Assembly: GCA_025934495.1 (NCBI GenBank)
Contig: JAICXY010000007.1
Coordinates: 1 to 62,529, forward strand
Origin: Candidatus Nitrosocosmicus sp.
GTDB lineage: Archaea > Thermoproteota > Nitrososphaeria > Nitrososphaerales > Nitrososphaeraceae
DNA length: 62,529 nt
Direction of reading: 5' to 3'
Shown in pieces: positions 1-9,333 of the stretch. The notes under the pieces were generated by a model. It searched no databases and was not told the DNA's origin. It saw only the letters and a list, made by a program, of their open reading frames with translations. Positions within the stretch are counted from its first letter, which is position 1. Every line of letters starts with the position of its first letter. The position numbers and the translations under genes are program-made.

Positions 1-1
1 A

Positions 2-238
2 AAATCTGCAAAAAAAAGAAATACCTTGTCACTGAGCATTGTTGCTTTTGCAGTTGCTTTTGCAATACTAATTCCAGTAGCATTTATTGATTCTGCACAT
101 GCATTAACAAAGTATGAAAACTGTATTATCAATGCAGCAAATAATCATGGAAAACTTTCACTTTCCGATGTTACAAACTGCTATGATAATGAGTTTAAAG
201 GAGCAAAGGGATCTGATGCAAATGGGCATCCATTATAA
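2..238 (+). CDS. Small secreted protein, 5' end outside window
   Basis: The reading frame is open from the left edge. It runs through a lysine-rich n-region (KSAKKR), a hydrophobic stretch (IVAFAVAFAILIPVAF) and an ALT-like cleavage region ending SAHA. The mature part is about 45 residues with two cysteines, in YENCI and NCYDN. The first in-frame start inside the window is a TTG at 26, but the positively charged residues before it belong to a signal peptide, so the true start probably lies just left of base 1. Small exported two-Cys proteins of this kind are common in Nitrososphaeria. No function is recognised. Confidence 0.6.
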   Translation, partial: KSAKKRNTLSLSIVAFAVAFAILIPVAFIDSAHALTKYENCIINAANNHGKLSLSDVTNCYDNEFKGAKGSDANGHPL

Positions 239-1053
239 CAGAAAAAAATAAATACTTTTTATCAAAAACACATAAACCAAAAATAACTTTAGATCTTTGA
301 TAATTCAAGTACAATTAGAAAATAATCATATAATTATAATTTTAAAATCATCTGAAAATTTATACATAATGTAATGTATATGTTTAATCGGACTAGGTAT
401 TTTTGTAATTTGTATCGATGATCTAGTTTTATTTATTTCTTGCATTATATCTGCTATACCTGTTCACGTGTTAGGTTAATTGTTATTGCATTATGCTTAC
501 CTATAGTTATTTTATTTGTTATACTAAATGATTAAATATTTTCCTATTTTTATTTGGGTTAAGTATATCTGAAGTTAGGTTATATTTTTAACATTATCTT
601 CAACTCTATTTGTACTTTGACCATGATTATTTCTTGCTTATTTTTACTAAATTGATAATCTCAAATGATTTTATGATATGATTTATTATTGGCGATTGTT
701 TTTTTAATTCCAGATACATCTGTTTTGGTCGTTTGTAACTGTGTCTCAAAAGTAATAATGTATCTTTGAGTTCCTTGCTGTTTATATATAATAATCCCTT
801 TATATAATTTATCCGAGTCTTTCTAGAATAGATTATTTAATTTACAAGATTCGGTTGTTCTATATAGTTTTTATCTATCAAAAAGTTATGATATACAATT
901 ATAGGAATTGCATTTATGCATCCATTTTTGTTATAATTTGATTGAAAATTTACTTTAACAAATTGTATAATCCTTCTTGCATGTTCATAGGTGTAGCTAT
1001 CTGATTATCTGGTAAGGAGATGAAATAATAATTGAATTTGATATTATTGGCAA
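239..1053. other. Intergenic, no gene recognised
   Basis: This stretch of about 800 bases is very AT-rich and has stops in all frames. I see no RNA gene, transposase motif or convincing inverted repeat. Confidence 0.5.
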
Positions 1054-1287
1054 TTGGAATTTAGTTTAAAGGATCTGAACAAAGATGGGTTTGGTTTATT
1101 TAGAAAAATATGTTTTATAAAAAAAGATTTTATAAATTATACAACAAAACATACAGTGCTTATGTGCTTTGATAATTTTATTTATTATCCCGAAAGATGG
1201 AGATACTCGACCCATTTACCCGATATTCCAGATATGATTGATTTAGGTAAAGATCAAAAATATTTGATCTACATATTAATTTATTAA
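1054..1287 (+). CDS. Hypothetical 77-aa protein
   Basis: An isolated frame starts at TTG, with in-frame stops shortly upstream. The product is rich in aromatic and charged residues (for example NFIYYPERWRYS), with no signal peptide, membrane segment or metal site. It has no operon partner. The composition is compatible with a real protein, but nothing in the sequence establishes one. It may also be a remnant. Confidence 0.25.
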   Translation: MEFSLKDLNKDGFGLFRKICFIKKDFINYTTKHTVLMCFDNFIYYPERWRYSTHLPDIPDMIDLGKDQKYLIYILIY

Positions 1288-1467
1288 TAAGGTCGCTATG
1301 AAGTTTAGCTTTTTTATATTATATTCTTAAACCATTAATCAATAATTCTTTCTCTTGTATATGATACTATTACATTATCGTTAGATCAAAAAAGATGGAT
1401 TATAATAACAAAGAGAAGAAAAAATGATAGAGTTATTAATTTATGATAGAAAGAATTGTTTTATTAT

Positions 1468-1683
1468 TTATAGTGTATTACCAGATCTTTCTATTTTAAA
1501 ACCAATTCTCACTTCAGCCTGATATTCAATTTTTTGTTCAGTATCGAGTCTGAACGTAACTTTACCCATTTCCCCCCATTGGATATTTTTTACAGTCTTG
1601 GATGCTTCCTTAAAAGCATTATTAACTGCATCAGTAATACTAGTTTCCGAAGTTCCTACAATATCTATATATTTATAAACCAT
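1468..1683 (-). CDS. Dodecin family flavin-binding protein
   Basis: At 71 aa this has the usual dodecin length and pattern: VYKYIDIVGTS at the start, an amphipathic helix (SITDAVNNAFKEASKTVKN), the flavin-stacking Trp in NIQWGEMG, then two beta strands ending EVRIGFKIER. Dodecins form hollow dodecamers that store or buffer flavins in the cytoplasm. It is monocistronic with AT-rich flanks. The family call is confident; the ligand is inferred. Confidence 0.9.
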   Translation of the reverse strand: MVYKYIDIVGTSETSITDAVNNAFKEASKTVKNIQWGEMGKVTFRLDTEQKIEYQAEVRIGFKIERSGNTL

Positions 1684-2289
1684 ATATATGAATAAAACAC
1701 ATTACTTAAAAAATTTTTTTTAATTTTCAAATAAAAGGTAAATTTATCTATGTATATTAATTATAATAGAAATATAGTGTGTTTTTGATAGAACATCAAA
1801 TATATTAAAAAATCAACAAAGACATGAAAATATTGAGGTGGAAATTATTCATAAAAGCAAAAAAAGAAAAAAAGACCATTTAGAAATTCTATCACATTTT
1901 TTAGAAGCGTATAATTAAAGTAGAATAAAATATTTTGTTGTGTTTTCAATTATCTACAGAAAATTGTATATAGTATTATCAGATAATTTAAATGATGAAG
2001 CATCTTTAAGGGAATGCTTCAAAAAATAGCATATAAATGATCTAATTATAAAGAGAACATTTGATGGGGATCAATAACTTATGATTATTATTCTATATAT
2101 CAATAATATTGAATTAACTAAAAGATAATGGAGTTACTAAATTTAATTTAAATATTTTTTTCTAAATTAATTTCCATGTATGTCATATTTTTGAACATTA
2201 AAATATTTAGTATAAAAATTATATGTTATACTACTTCAAAAGAAAAATATACTTATATCATCTCCTTCTCATTATAGTATAGGCTAATT
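1684..2289. other. Intergenic with a possible winged-helix remnant
   Basis: Between about 1838 and 2080 the plus strand can be read in pieces as a small helical protein (KKDHLEILSHFLEAYN, then LSDNLNDEASLREC), broken by stops and frame changes. This resembles the start of the small winged-helix proteins abundant in this lineage, now decayed. Nothing else is recognised. Confidence 0.3.
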
Positions 2290-3276
2290 ATGGTAGATCT
2301 AATTTACGGTCGAGGTATATCTGATATTGCAAGAGAAATGCCTATTTTAATAAACTTGATGAAAAAGTATATAAACATAAAATTATTCAATTCTAAACCT
2401 TTCATTTATGGTTCGGTAGATATAAATAATATCTGTAATTTACACTGTTCTCATTGTTATTGGTGGTTAAATAGAAAAAACGAAGAAGATGAACTAACTA
2501 TTGATGATTGGAGACAAATTATTCGAGAAAAATTCAAAAAAGAAAAAATATTTGTTACCACACTGATCGGTGGTGAACCACTACTTCGACCAGATATTAT
2601 TAAAACTTTTTGTGACGAAATGCCAAGAAGAATTTGTGTCGTTACAAATGGTACAATACAAATACCTAGATTTGACAATCTTTATTTTTATTGGATATCT
2701 TTGGATGGTACGGAAAAAATCCATGATAGCATACGAGGCAAAGGCTCTTACAAAAAAACAAAAGAAAATATTTTAAAGTATATTTCAGGTCCAAATCGCA
2801 ATGGCAAACCCGCATGGAAAGATATTTGGATTACAATGACAATCAATACTTTGAATTTTAACTCTATAAAAGATATCATTGAAGAATGGAAAGATAAAGT
2901 AAATAAAATCGGATTTCAATTCCATACTCCTTTTGTAAAAAAAGATCCTCTATGGATACCATATGGCGAAGAACGTAATAAAATAGTTGACGAATTAATT
3001 CAATTACAAAAAAAATATCCTAAATTTGTAATAAATAATGAAAAGCAACTAATACTAATGAAGGGAAATTGGGGCGGAAAAGGTACTACGCCAATTCAAT
3101 GTCCGACATGGGCAATACTTTCTTTAGATCATAAAGGAAAAGAAAAGAGACCATGTTGTATAGGAAGTTCTGATGCAAAGGGATTAAAACCTATTTGCGA
3201 GGATTGCGGACTAGGTTGTTATTCTGTGCTGGTTGCCCAAGGAATAAAGGGAAAGCAATTAAATATTATAAAATAA
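2290..3276 (+). CDS. Radical SAM protein with C-terminal cysteine cluster
   Basis: This 328-aa protein has the radical SAM 4Fe-4S signature CX3CX2C (Cys49, Cys53, Cys56 in CNLHCSHC), the SAM-binding GGEP at 94-97 and the strand VVTNGT. The last 60 residues carry six cysteines (271, 289, 290, 303, 306, 310), enough for an auxiliary cluster as in SPASM-type enzymes. Such enzymes modify peptides, cofactors or lipids by radical chemistry. No substrate gene or precursor peptide lies next to it, so the substrate is unknown. The N-terminus (about 35 residues before the barrel) has no clear domain. Confidence 0.85.
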   Translation: MVDLIYGRGISDIAREMPILINLMKKYINIKLFNSKPFIYGSVDINNICNLHCSHCYWWLNRKNEEDELTIDDWRQIIREKFKKEKIFVTTLIGGEPLLRPDIIKTFCDEMPRRICVVTNGTIQIPRFDNLYFYWISLDGTEKIHDSIRGKGSYKKTKENILKYISGPNRNGKPAWKDIWITMTINTLNFNSIKDIIEEWKDKVNKIGFQFHTPFVKKDPLWIPYGEERNKIVDELIQLQKKYPKFVINNEKQLILMKGNWGGKGTTPIQCPTWAILSLDHKGKEKRPCCIGSSDAKGLKPICEDCGLGCYSVLVAQGIKGKQLNIIK

Positions 3277-3299
3277 TTAAGTTGTGTTCGCAAAAGACA

Positions 3300-3720
3300 A
3301 AATCTTTGTTATGATATTTCACAAAAAGATTAAGCCAACTCTTTTATGCTTTAATTTACCTTTCTTCTTTTTATAGGGAAAGTAATCATCACAACTTTTG
3401 GTTCTATCCTTAATATACTGCATTGTTATTTCGATAATATGATTTTTCATTCCTTTACACAAAAATGGATATGATGTTTCGTTTTAGAAATTGCAAGTTT
3501 GATGTAGATACCAAGTACCATCGCCATCTGTGGAAACTGTATGTCGACCATATTCATCTATAATGCAAGATAAAAAACGCCCTATAGCAACAAACATGTT
3601 TCGTTCTTTTGATGTGCTTATTCCAAAGATTTCTTTATCTTTTGATTCAATATCAACAACAATCCATAATCAAATATATTCTTGTCTCTTACCGTTTCTG
3701 GTATTCAAAAAAGGAAATAG
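3300..3720 (-). mobile_element. Decayed IS transposase, C-terminal part (IS6/IS240-like)
   Basis: Reading the minus strand in several frames gives LWIVVDIESKDKEI, then TSKERNMFVA, VSTDGDGTWY and finally MQYIKDRTKSCDDYF. The first two blocks match the intact transposase frame at the right edge of the window (WLWIAIESETKNI, SKERNMFVAEHF). Frameshifts and stops make it non-functional, and the N-terminal half is not visible. It is the end of a DDE transposase copy of the same family as those at 30300 and 62177. Confidence 0.7.
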
Positions 3721-4150
3721 ATATCTTCAAGATATAGACATTTTTTAAAGTGAACAGGGCCATTTATAATAATACAATGTTTTAAATTTCAGAATTATTT
3801 TATTAATTCAAAAATAAATATCCTATAGGTGAGTTTTATTTAATTTAATTCAATCTGAATCAATGACATAATGATGTATGCATTAAATTTATAATCGCCT
3901 ACAATAAGTTTTTAATAGATATTCTATAGTACATATAGATGTTCTCTCATATGCTTATAAGATTTGAAGTGGTATATGATTTGATTATATAAGATGAGTG
4001 ATTTATTAAATGGGACATTTTTTACATTATTCATAAAAATAATATAATAGTGACTATTATATTTATTTAGAAATAATAAGTTAAATTAACGTCTTTTAGA
4101 TAAAAAATTATTAATATGTCGATATTAAAAAGTGGTTTTTTTATTTCATT
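3721..4150. other. Intergenic, no gene recognised
   Basis: AT-rich with stops in all frames. I see no RNA gene or repeat I can support. Confidence 0.5.
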
Positions 4151-4513
4151 TTAAATTTCATCTTCAATTAACTTTTTTAATGCATAACGGTGACATTTAG
4201 GATCTGATTCATTTTCATGACATAATAGAACAACGTCGTTATTTTTAGAAAAATCCCTTATCCATTTTATTTTAGATTTTGCTAGAGAAGTATTCATCTC
4301 TTTGCCGTATGAAATGATAAATTCATTCCAGTCAATTTTTCCTTGTTCAACCATATCAAATAACGCTCTAGAGGGAGCTAAATCATTAAACCATGCATCT
4401 ATTTTAATTTGAATATGATAAGACAGATTGATTGTAACTGCGATTTTAAAAAAATCATCTCTATAATTTTTTAAATTTGATAATGAGTCGGTATAAACAG
4501 TCACATATAACAT
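4151..4513 (-). CDS. DUF488-like protein
   Basis: This 120-aa protein ends with the DUF488 signature: a hydrophobic strand followed by LLCHE and, seven residues on, CHR (VVLLCHENESDPKCHRY). The two cysteine/histidine pairs suggest metal or redox chemistry. No activity is established for the family as a whole. It is shorter than most DUF488 members at the N-terminus and stands alone between long non-coding stretches. Confidence 0.7.
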   Translation of the reverse strand: MLYVTVYTDSLSNLKNYRDDFFKIAVTINLSYHIQIKIDAWFNDLAPSRALFDMVEQGKIDWNEFIISYGKEMNTSLAKSKIKWIRDFSKNNDVVLLCHENESDPKCHRYALKKLIEDEI

Positions 4514-5682
4514 AATACTTTATCATATTTTAAAATTAGCACAATGTTCGCCCTGCTGAAAAATTTTTCATAACAGTTAACCAATGATTCAATTTCTATG
4601 CTCTATTGTACACTTGATTGGGATTTAAAAAAAATGCTGGGTTTTTTGAAGGAAATGACGATAGAATGATAAAAATGCATTCAAAGTGCCGATTCTATAA
4701 GGTTTTTACCATGATATTGTGTTGATATATTGTTAGGTTTTACTTCCAGTCTATTAAACAATAGCGATGCAGAAATATCTTAAGGTGTCTTGGAAAAAAT
4801 ATGTAAAGAAAGATGAGCATTCATCGGTAATGCATCTAATATGTTAATTTATATGATTATATAGAGCAAAATCGATTTTAATGAAACGGAAATTACTGTT
4901 CTATTAATATTGGATATTCCTATTGTTTAATAGGATGAATATATGGTGTCATATCAACAATATAACATCTTGGAATAGGTTGAGAGTGCCATAATTCCAA
5001 TTATATTTTAAAAATAATTATATTGATTTATCATCCCAAACAAAAGGATCTTCCATACCTGGCAGAATATCTATATGTCTTCTCTAAGTTCATCGACCAA
5101 AAGAAAATAGACTGTTAGAATTAAAAATTATAAATAAGGATCTGTTATATATATATTATTTCACTATATCTTTCTATGTTTTCAATAAACTTTGGTTGAA
5201 GTATGATGTTTTTTGATCTCATATATTAACAATCGGCGATTGAATATGAGTGTCCATTTTCTAGTATACTTTCATGTAATGATGTAAATAGTTAATGTGC
5301 GAGTGATATACTTATTATCTTGTATGATTATCTTAGCTCAATGTTCCGATTCTTTCTTTTCAAGAGTAGATTGTGATTATTCTTTTAGTCATCCCTAAGC
5401 GATCTATCCGTAATACATTTCTCACAATAGTAGAAAGGACCGGTAACCAAGAGATGTTCTAATAATAGGCAAATGCAACAGATCTACAGTAATGTATAGT
5501 GATTACATAACTATATTGTATTTTATTAATAATAATATAATGATACCCTTATTAATATCGGTACATTCACATTATTGAAGATTAATTAAAGTTAAAAAAA
5601 GGCGCTTTATTTGATCAGTGTATCGAGATAAATATTTCATTATTTAAATAGAAGATTATCAATTAATTATATTTGTTAATAG
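4514..5682. other. Long intergenic region
   Basis: About 1.2 kb is AT-rich with no open frame of note. I could not recognise transposase motifs or an RNA gene. Given the decayed IS next door it may be old mobile DNA, but nothing visible proves that. Confidence 0.4.
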
Positions 5683-6537
5683 ATGTCAAATGAATATGCC
5701 CATCCAGAAGTTTTAGTTAATACTCAATGGACAGAAGAACACCTTAATGATTCAAACGTGAGAATTGCAGAAGTAGATTACGATCCAAAAACAAATTACT
5801 TTCTAGGCCACATACCTGGAGCAGTTTTATTTGATTGGAGACAAGATATTAATGATCCTATAAGAAGAAATATACTTTCAAAACAAGCCTGTGAAAAATT
5901 GCTTTCAGAAAAAGCAGGGTTAAATGATGATACTATTCTTGTATTATATGGTGATTTTAATAATTGGTTTGCAGCATTTGCATTTTGGGTTTTCAAATAC
6001 TATGGATATAAAGATATACGGATAATGAATGGTGGAAGAAAGAAGTGGCTTGAAGAAGATAGAATAGTTACTAAAGATATCTCAAATTATCCGACCGGAA
6101 ATTTTAAGGCCATTAATCCAGACGAAAAGATTAGAACATATTTAACCTATGTTTCAAATTCTATAGATAAACAAGATTCTGTTGTTTTAGTTGATGTAAG
6201 ATCTCCACAAGAATTTTCAGGAGAAATTACTGCACCACCAGAATATCCTACAGAACATGCCCAGCGAGGTGGCCACATACCTGGAGCAGTAAATATACCG
6301 TGGTCAAAAGCAGTAAATGAAGACGGAACTTTTAAAACTATGGAAGAATTAAAGAAACTCTATCAAGAACGAGGAGTAGTCTCAGAAAAAGAAATAATAT
6401 CTTATTGTAGAATTGGTGAGCGTTCATCTCATACTTGGTTTGTATTGAAATATCTTTTAGGTTACCCTGATGTGAAAAATTACGATGGATCATGGACCGA
6501 ATGGGGCAATATGATTGGAAATGTAATTGAAAAATGA
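5683..6537 (+). CDS. sseA: Thiosulfate sulfurtransferase (two-domain rhodanese)
   Basis: The 284-aa product is a classic tandem rhodanese. The inactive N-domain spans about 8-135 (HIPGAVLFDWRQD, NNWFAAFAFWVFKYYG) and the catalytic C-domain about 160-280. The active loop CRIGERSS begins at Cys242, the CysA-type thiosulfate:acceptor sulfurtransferase loop. It carries sulfane sulfur as a Cys persulfide. It faces the 3' end of a GcvH/TusA-like fusion 48 bases away, which hints at a shared sulfur-transfer role (inference). The ATG start gives the normal N-terminus of the family. Confidence 0.93.
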   Translation: MSNEYAHPEVLVNTQWTEEHLNDSNVRIAEVDYDPKTNYFLGHIPGAVLFDWRQDINDPIRRNILSKQACEKLLSEKAGLNDDTILVLYGDFNNWFAAFAFWVFKYYGYKDIRIMNGGRKKWLEEDRIVTKDISNYPTGNFKAINPDEKIRTYLTYVSNSIDKQDSVVLVDVRSPQEFSGEITAPPEYPTEHAQRGGHIPGAVNIPWSKAVNEDGTFKTMEELKKLYQERGVVSEKEIISYCRIGERSSHTWFVLKYLLGYPDVKNYDGSWTEWGNMIGNVIEK

Positions 6538-6584
6538 TATTAAAGTAAAATAAATATTCTACTATTTTTTCTAAATTTTTTGGT

Positions 6585-7322
6585 TTAATTTAGTTTCTTT
6601 ATCAAAATGTGAAACAAATAATTTGTGATGTTTGATCTTAAACTATTTTTTTCCATTATTATTTCTAACATCTCTTGTTTGTTTTCATCAGTCCAGCGAG
6701 ATACCTCCAAGTCAGCGGTTGGATCATCTGAAACAAGGTGAACTATTTGTCCAACTTCCATTTTTTTATCCATAAAATCGTCCAATTTTGCCAAAGTTGC
6801 AGAGCATTCAGTGCCAAGCTCATACATCTCAAAATCGGGATAATTTTTAAAACATTTTACATTAAATTTTTTAATCAATTTGGAAAGTTCGATTTTACAC
6901 TGATCGATTGATTGCAACGATTCTAGATTTTTAGGATCCAAAGGTTGTATTTTTGCTATCCACCCGCTTTCAAATGGGGAATCATTTACTCTCTTTGGAT
7001 TGGTTAATAAATCATTATTTGTTTCGATAATTTTTCCAGAAATAGGTGATCTAATGACTCCGAAATAACTCATGCTTTCTATAGTGCCTATGCTTTTACC
7101 TTGGATAATAGTTTCACCTATTTGCTTGAGTTTTATTTTTCTTATATTCCCTGCTATGTAGGAAAGTATGGGCATGATACCTACTTTAACTAATTTATAT
7201 TCATTAGCTAAATCTTTTTCAACATTATTATAATTAAAATCTGCCCAAGTAAAGTTTTGGATATCATATAGATAATTTGTAGGAAAAATACAATTATCAA
7301 TTTTAATAGTCATTAATGACAT
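6585..7322 (-). CDS. GcvH-like domain fused to TusA-like domain
   Basis: Residues about 35-130 look like a glycine-cleavage H / biotinyl-lipoyl domain (KVGIMPILSYIAGNI, IIQGKSIGTIES, IRSPISGKIIETNN, DSPFESGWIAKI). The lipoylated lysine after the ES motif is absent (IES-MSYFG). Residues about 165-225 match a TusA/SirA fold: YELGTECSATLAKLDD with Cys173 at the sulfur-carrying position (the CPxP motif is changed to CSAT), then VGQIVHLVSDDPTADLEVSRW. TusA proteins relay persulfide sulfur; lipoate-binding GcvH homologues act in some sulfur-oxidation systems. The gene lies 61 bases downstream of glmS on the same strand and faces a rhodanese. The fold assignments are by eye; a sulfur-relay role is inferred. 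Confidence 0.6.
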   Translation of the reverse strand: MSLMTIKIDNCIFPTNYLYDIQNFTWADFNYNNVEKDLANEYKLVKVGIMPILSYIAGNIRKIKLKQIGETIIQGKSIGTIESMSYFGVIRSPISGKIIETNNDLLTNPKRVNDSPFESGWIAKIQPLDPKNLESLQSIDQCKIELSKLIKKFNVKCFKNYPDFEMYELGTECSATLAKLDDFMDKKMEVGQIVHLVSDDPTADLEVSRWTDENKQEMLEIIMEKNSLRSNITNYLFHILIKKLN

Positions 7323-7383
7323 TTTTATGATATGGAAATAGTATTAATTTAAAGATATAGGCCATTGTTATAGTCTAGTTTTA

Positions 7384-9159
7384 TCATTTGACTGTAACAG
7401 ATTTAGCCAAATTTCTAGGATAGTCTGGATCAACTTGCATTTTAAGCGACAAGTAATAGGCCATAATCTGTAATGGAATAACTTCTACAATTGGATATAG
7501 ATGATCTATACTTTCAGGTATTTGAAGGTAATTATCGTATAGTTCGTGATTCTTGTTTGAAATTCCGATTATTTTAGCACCCCTAGATTTGATTTCATGT
7601 GTACTAGAAATAACGTCTTTATAAGTTTCATCAACAGGATTTATTACGATTACCAATGATTTGGCATCTATCAAAGCTAAAGGGCCATGTTTGAGTTCGC
7701 CAGCTGCAATACCCTCTGCATGAATATAAGCTAGCTCTTTAATTTTTAACGAGCCTTCTAAGGCAATGGAATAATGAAGAGATCTGCCTAATATGTAAAT
7801 ATCTTTAATTTCACTGTCGAGCATAGATACTATTGTTTTTATTTTTTCATCCAATTCTAAAGTTTTCTCTATATCTGTAACCAATTTTTTTTGATTTATT
7901 TTATTAAGAGAAAGTTGGTTGCCCGATAATAAATTGACAACATTGTATATAATCATTAGCTGGCCGATAAAACTTTTAGTTGCAGCTACGCCTATTTCGG
8001 GTCCGCAGTTCAAAACCAGAACAGAATCACTTATTCTTGCTAAAGATGATGTAGAAATATTAATAATTGAAAGAATTTTAGATCCATGCTCCTTTGCTTT
8101 TTTAACAGCATGAATGACATCGGCTGTTTCACCGCTTTGAGAGATGGCAATAATCGCGGAATTAGTTTCCAAAGTATCGGACATATATTGGAATTCACTA
8201 GACATTATGACCTCTGATTTAATTTTTGCGAATTTTGCCAAAAGATTTTTTGCCAATAATCCGGAATGGTAGCTTGTTCCGCTTCCAGTTATATATACAT
8301 TAGAAGCATTTTTGATAAATTTACAAAATTGTTGAAAATCATTATTTTTATTGATTGAATTAAAAAGAATAGATGGCTGTTCGTGAATTTCTTTTAATGT
8401 ATGATGTGCATATTTTCCTTTTTCAGTCGAACCCAATTCCCATGCGACCTGGGTGATAGGTCGAATAACTTTTTTGTTGTTTATATCAAATATGCTATAT
8501 TTATTATTGTCTATGGTAACAATATCCCCATTATCTAAAAAGATAGCTTTATCGGTATGTTTTAAAAAGCCGAGAACATCGCTTGATAAGAAAAGAGCAG
8601 AATTAGCAATTCCGATTATTAGAGGTTCATCGAACCTTGCGCCACAAATTAATCCATTTTTGAAAATGGCAACAAATGCAAAAGATCCCTTTAAAATTTT
8701 ACAGGTATATATAATAGATTTTTTATAATCATTATTGAATTCTTTACAGTATTTTTCCAAAAGATGTGGAATAACTTCGCTATCTGTTTGACTTTTAAAT
8801 ATATGGCCTTCTTTGGATAACTTTTCTTTTAATTCTTGATAATTTTCAATTATGCCATTATGAACAACAGCTATATCTGAGTTACAAGAAAAATGGGGAT
8901 GCGCATTCTTATCACTTACTCCCCCATGGGTTGCCCACCTTGTATGTCCAATCCCTATCTGCCCGGGTAATTTAGCAAATTCTAGAATTTTATCAACCTC
9001 TGCAACCTTTCCTACACCTTTGCTAATTAAAATTTTACCATTATTCATAGTTGCTATTCCGACACTGTCATATCCACGGTATTCCATTTTTTTAAGACTT
9101 TCTACTAACAGCGGAGCTGCCTCAATGAATTGTCCTTTGTACCCGATGATTGAACACAC
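7384..9159 (-). CDS. glmS: Glucosamine-fructose-6-phosphate aminotransferase
   Basis: The 591-aa enzyme makes glucosamine-6-phosphate from fructose-6-phosphate and glutamine, the entry to UDP-GlcNAc and cell-surface glycans. The start MCSIIGYKG places the Ntn nucleophile Cys2 correctly. The glutaminase domain shows RGYDSVGIA, GHTRWATHG and HNGIIENYQ. Two SIS isomerase domains follow (TGSGTSYHS, SQSGETADV; GRSLHYSIALEGSLKIKE, GELKHGPLALI) and the C-terminus ends KSVTVK. It is full length with all motifs present and may be co-transcribed with the downstream GcvH/TusA-like gene. Confidence 0.97.
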   Translation of the reverse strand: MCSIIGYKGQFIEAAPLLVESLKKMEYRGYDSVGIATMNNGKILISKGVGKVAEVDKILEFAKLPGQIGIGHTRWATHGGVSDKNAHPHFSCNSDIAVVHNGIIENYQELKEKLSKEGHIFKSQTDSEVIPHLLEKYCKEFNNDYKKSIIYTCKILKGSFAFVAIFKNGLICGARFDEPLIIGIANSALFLSSDVLGFLKHTDKAIFLDNGDIVTIDNNKYSIFDINNKKVIRPITQVAWELGSTEKGKYAHHTLKEIHEQPSILFNSINKNNDFQQFCKFIKNASNVYITGSGTSYHSGLLAKNLLAKFAKIKSEVIMSSEFQYMSDTLETNSAIIAISQSGETADVIHAVKKAKEHGSKILSIINISTSSLARISDSVLVLNCGPEIGVAATKSFIGQLMIIYNVVNLLSGNQLSLNKINQKKLVTDIEKTLELDEKIKTIVSMLDSEIKDIYILGRSLHYSIALEGSLKIKELAYIHAEGIAAGELKHGPLALIDAKSLVIVINPVDETYKDVISSTHEIKSRGAKIIGISNKNHELYDNYLQIPESIDHLYPIVEVIPLQIMAYYLSLKMQVDPDYPRNLAKSVTVK

Positions 9160-9333
9160 AATAAATTAATTATACCTATGATTTAAAACCTTTATTAAAC
9201 AATGAACTATACCATTATAAAATATATTATAACCTAAATATTTTTAGATCAAATATATGATATAAGGTAGTTTTCTGTAATATGATAAAATTTATACCGG
9301 ACAAAAAATATTATTGGTGATAGTCAATTATTT

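Noticed and set aside
3530-3748. Plus-strand 72-aa frame
   Set aside because: It is the complement of the decayed IS6/IS240-like transposase, which explains its sequence better.
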